Of a DNA stretch of 64,000 nt, positions 62,085-64,000 are shown one piece after another. Every line of letters starts with the position of its first letter. Position 1 is the stretch's first letter. The position numbers and the translations under genes are program-made. The notes below the pieces were generated by a model. It saw only the letters and a program-made list of their open reading frames with translations. It made no database searches and had not been told where the DNA came from. This DNA is from Arthrobacter globiformis (lineage in GTDB: Bacteria > Actinomycetota > Actinomycetes > Actinomycetales > Micrococcaceae), in contig NZ_JAUSZX010000001.1 of assembly GCF_030818015.1 (NCBI RefSeq), positions 620,001 to 684,000 of the forward strand. The letters run 5' to 3'.

Positions 62085-63127
62085 TGACTACCTTGACCCA
62101 GTTCGCAGCCATGTACCGCGAGCGTGAGCAATTGCCGCTCCGGACGCGCCTGCTGGCCACCTTCGGTGCCGTGGGCGTCCTGCATCTTGCCGCCGTCGTG
62201 CTCCTGGTTGCGGGCACGGCAGCGTCGGGGCAGCCGCTGGCCTTCGGACTGGTGCTCACGGCCTATCTGGCCGGCATCAAGCACAGCTACGACTGGGACC
62301 ACATCGCCGCGATCGACAATTCCACGCGGAAGTTCGTGGCCCAGCGGCAGGATCCCACCAGCGTCGGATTCGCCTTCAGCCTGGGGCACAGTTCGGTGGT
62401 GATCCTGGCTGGCGCGCTGGTGGTTTCCGGAGTGTCGCTGGTGGGCAGGTTCATGACGGAGGGCAGCACCGGAAACCTGGTCCTGGGGCTGATCGGCAGC
62501 GGGGTTTCCGGCCTTTTCCTGCTGGCCATGGGGATCTTCAACGGGTCGGCGTTTCTCGGTGCCGCCCGGTCCTACCGCAGGGTCCGCGGCGGCGGAACGG
62601 TGCTTGCCGGGGAACTGGAAGCCAAAGGCTTTGTTGCCCGTCTTATGGCCCGGCCGCTGTCCAGGGTGCGGCGGCCCAGGAACGTGTACGTGATCGGGTT
62701 CCTGTTCGGGCTCGGCTTTGATACCGCCACCACCATCGGACTGCTGGTGATGACGGCGGCGGCATCCTTGGCGGGTGTTTCGCCCGTCGCGCTGCTGGCT
62801 CTGCCGCTCGCGTTCACCGCCGCCATGACGCTGTGCGACACGACGAACGGCGTTGCCATGATGCGGATGTACAAGTCAGCCGTCCATGATCCCTTGCGCA
62901 AACTTGGGTTCAACGCCGTCATCACCGGGCTCTCGGCCCTGTCCGCGCTTTTCGTCGCAGTCATAACCCTCGGCGGCTTCTTCAATGCGGCGTTCGGGCT
63001 GAAGGACCCGCTTACCGCCTGGCTGGCCGGCGTCGATCTGGGCGATGCCGGGCTGCTGCTGGTGGCGGCATTCTTGGCGCTGTGGGGCGTCGCAACCCTG
63101 CTCGCGCGCCGGAGGGCTATGTCCTAG
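62084..63127 (+). CDS. Nickel/cobalt permease, NiCoT (HoxN/NixA) family
   Basis: 347 residues from ATG 62084, overlapping the ureD stop. The NiCoT signature HX4DH appears in GIKHSYDWDHIAAIDNSTRK (TM2), with the second motif LGHSSVVILAG and the third LGFDTATTIGLL. About eight membrane helices are visible. It imports Ni(II) for urease. The translational coupling to ureD supports nickel rather than cobalt as the substrate. Confidence 0.95.
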   Translation: MTTLTQFAAMYREREQLPLRTRLLATFGAVGVLHLAAVVLLVAGTAASGQPLAFGLVLTAYLAGIKHSYDWDHIAAIDNSTRKFVAQRQDPTSVGFAFSLGHSSVVILAGALVVSGVSLVGRFMTEGSTGNLVLGLIGSGVSGLFLLAMGIFNGSAFLGAARSYRRVRGGGTVLAGELEAKGFVARLMARPLSRVRRPRNVYVIGFLFGLGFDTATTIGLLVMTAAASLAGVSPVALLALPLAFTAAMTLCDTTNGVAMMRMYKSAVHDPLRKLGFNAVITGLSALSALFVAVITLGGFFNAAFGLKDPLTAWLAGVDLGDAGLLLVAAFLALWGVATLLARRRAMS

Positions 63128-63200
63128 CGCCGAGCTTCGCCCGCAGGCCGCCGATAACCACGTCCAGGCCGAAATCGAAGGCGGTGGCACCGTTCTGGCC
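63117..63200 (-). pseudogene. Remnant of the C-terminal end of a TetR-type repressor
   Basis: Reading on the minus strand gives GATAFDFGLDVVIGGLRAKLGA then a stop at 63117 (residues quoted in part of the frame). The FDFGLDxxIGGL pattern is the end of the tetracycline-repressor-type C-terminal domain. Nothing upstream in the frame resembles TetR, because past about 63200 the DNA encodes amidohydrolase on the other strand. The remnant overlaps the end of the nickel permease gene. Confidence 0.6.
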
Positions 63201-63204
63201 CCGG

Positions 63205-63909
63205 CCCGAGGAGTATGCCGAGGCCGTGCGGTTCTTCGCCGGGCGCGGCATTCCCACGGCCACGCACGCAATCGGCGACGCCGGGGTGGCCGCGGTCCTG
63301 GACGCCTTCGAGTCCCTGCCTCCGGGCACAGGGGCTACTCCGGCGTTGCCGGGAGTGCACCGGATCGAACACCTCGAGACCGTTCCCGATGAGCTGATCG
63401 GAAGGTTCTCCCGATCCGGCCTTATCGCCAGCATGCAGCCGACCCACTGTACGCACTACTCCCGCGCCGACCACTCGGACAACTGGTCCACCCGGCTCGG
63501 CACGGAAAGGGCAAACAACGCCTGGCGGTGTGCGGACCTCCGGGCTGCGGGAACCGTCCTGGGACTCGGCTCCGACTGGCCGATCGCCCCCTTCGAACCG
63601 CTGCCCATCCTGGCGGACGCGCAATTACGACGGCGGTCGGGCCACCCGGGCGAACAGCCGATTGTTCCCGGCCAGGCCCTCACGGCCCGTCAGGCGCTCG
63701 AAGGCTACACCTCGCACGCCGCCCGGGCAGCGGGGGAGTTGGCGGTTTCCGGCTCCATCACAGTGGGCAAGCGCGCCGACTTCACGGTGTTCGACGTGGA
63801 TCCGCTGACTGCTGCTCCGGATGACCTTGCAGCGGCCCGGGTCCTGGCGACATTCGTGGACGGGCAGGCGCGGCACTCGGCGGTTGGGACCGGCGGGCAG
63901 CTGTCCTAG
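63205..63909 (+). pseudogene. C-terminal half of an amidohydrolase (YtcJ-like), 5' truncated
   Basis: Homology starts abruptly at PEEYAEAVRFFAGRGIPTATHAIGDAGVAAVLDAF. It continues through HRIEHLETVPDELIGRFSRSGLIASMQPTHC, the metal Asp in LGLGSDWPIAPFEPLPIL, and GSITVGKRADFTVFDVDPL (each read in parts). About 235 residues remain of a family that is usually 500-560. The N-terminal metal site HxH is absent. The frame is open back to 63082, but that part is the nickel permease end and the TetR remnant, so no proper start exists. Confidence 0.8.
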
Positions 63910-64000
63910 GAGCTGATGGGCTCAAGCCGCTTGCGCAGCAGGCAGAACTCGTTGCCCTCGGGGTCGGCCAGGACGTGCCATTGCTCGTCGCCGGTCTGCC
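63906..64000 (-). CDS. VOC/glyoxalase-family protein (partial, C-terminal end)
   Basis: The minus strand encodes QTGDEQWHVLADPEGNEFCLLRKRLEPISS and a stop at 63906 (30 residues, read in parts). VLADPEGNEFCLL is the standard closing strand of a VOC-fold domain, with the metal Glu in GNEFC. The rest lies beyond the window. Its stop overlaps the amidohydrolase stop tail to tail. Confidence 0.8.
   Translation of the reverse strand, partial: QTGDEQWHVLADPEGNEFCLLRKRLEPISS

Noticed and set aside
63082..63909. A complete 275-residue amidohydrolase
   Set aside because: The first 40 codons lie inside the nickel permease and TetR remnant in other frames, and the N-terminal metal-binding half of the family is missing.

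Overview
The window is high-GC actinobacterial DNA, most likely from the Arthrobacter/Pseudarthrobacter group (Micrococcaceae). The reasons are the overall GC content and codon use, the frequent GTG/TTG starts, the gene repertoire (ClpC, DisA, PTS-type dihydroxyacetone kinase), a copper amine oxidase collinear over its full length with the Arthrobacter globiformis phenylethylamine oxidase as I remember it, and an extradiol dioxygenase that strongly resembles A. globiformis MndD. No phage, insertion sequence, CRISPR array or plasmid functions are visible. It reads as a chromosomal segment with several catabolic modules.

Layout. 1-4440: 3' part of clpC, an S9 peptidase and argA. 4427-5589: a small membrane protein and a badly decayed glycosyltransferase. 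5909-8276: dhaKLM. 8324-15787: a lipoprotein, mutY, two hypothetical proteins, disA, prfC and a ketoacyl synthase. 15791-19118: a mirror-image duplication of a two-gene ycnI/membrane-protein operon, probably concerned with copper. 19319-21894: radA and a FUSC-type transporter. 22088-35456: a homoprotocatechuate (4-hydroxyphenylacetate) meta-cleavage cluster with a divergent flavin monooxygenase. 36108-45838: an amino-acid permease, an AmiS/UreI channel, glutamate dehydrogenase, an AraC regulator, a D-threonine-aldolase-like enzyme, TetR, the copper amine oxidase, a small membrane protein and a flavin reductase. 46091-52007: pstSCAB and the pit/DUF47 pair for phosphate. 52264-56774: a hypothetical protein, tRNA-Lys, hemA, a LacI regulator and an isochorismatase-like hydrolase. 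56882-63127: ureABCEFGD plus a NiCoT nickel permease. 63117-64000: truncated TetR and amidohydrolase remnants and the end of a VOC protein.

How the genes fit together. The amine oxidase would turn phenylethylamine or tyramine into the arylacetaldehyde, and an aldehyde dehydrogenase would give the arylacetate. The single-component monooxygenase could then make homoprotocatechuate, HpaD opens the ring, HpaE, the FAH-RraA fusion, HpaH and HpaI degrade the product to pyruvate and succinic semialdehyde, and the neighbouring SSADH-like enzyme feeds succinate to the TCA cycle. Ammonium from the amine oxidase and from urease can be assimilated by the NADP-type glutamate dehydrogenase. The AmiS/UreI channel, NiCoT permease and urease form a plausible urea module split over about 20 kb.

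The most unusual items are the FAH-RraA fusion in place of the normal two-FAH HpaG, the class A flavin monooxygenase in the position where HpaBC would be expected, the inverted ycnI duplication, a long near-perfect hairpin directly after hpaI, a structured element of unknown type at 52121-52204, recurrent 15-17 bp tandem repeats at gene 3' ends, and the gene-remnant junction after the nickel permease. Functions were assigned by reading motifs and by remembered family knowledge. No database search was run.
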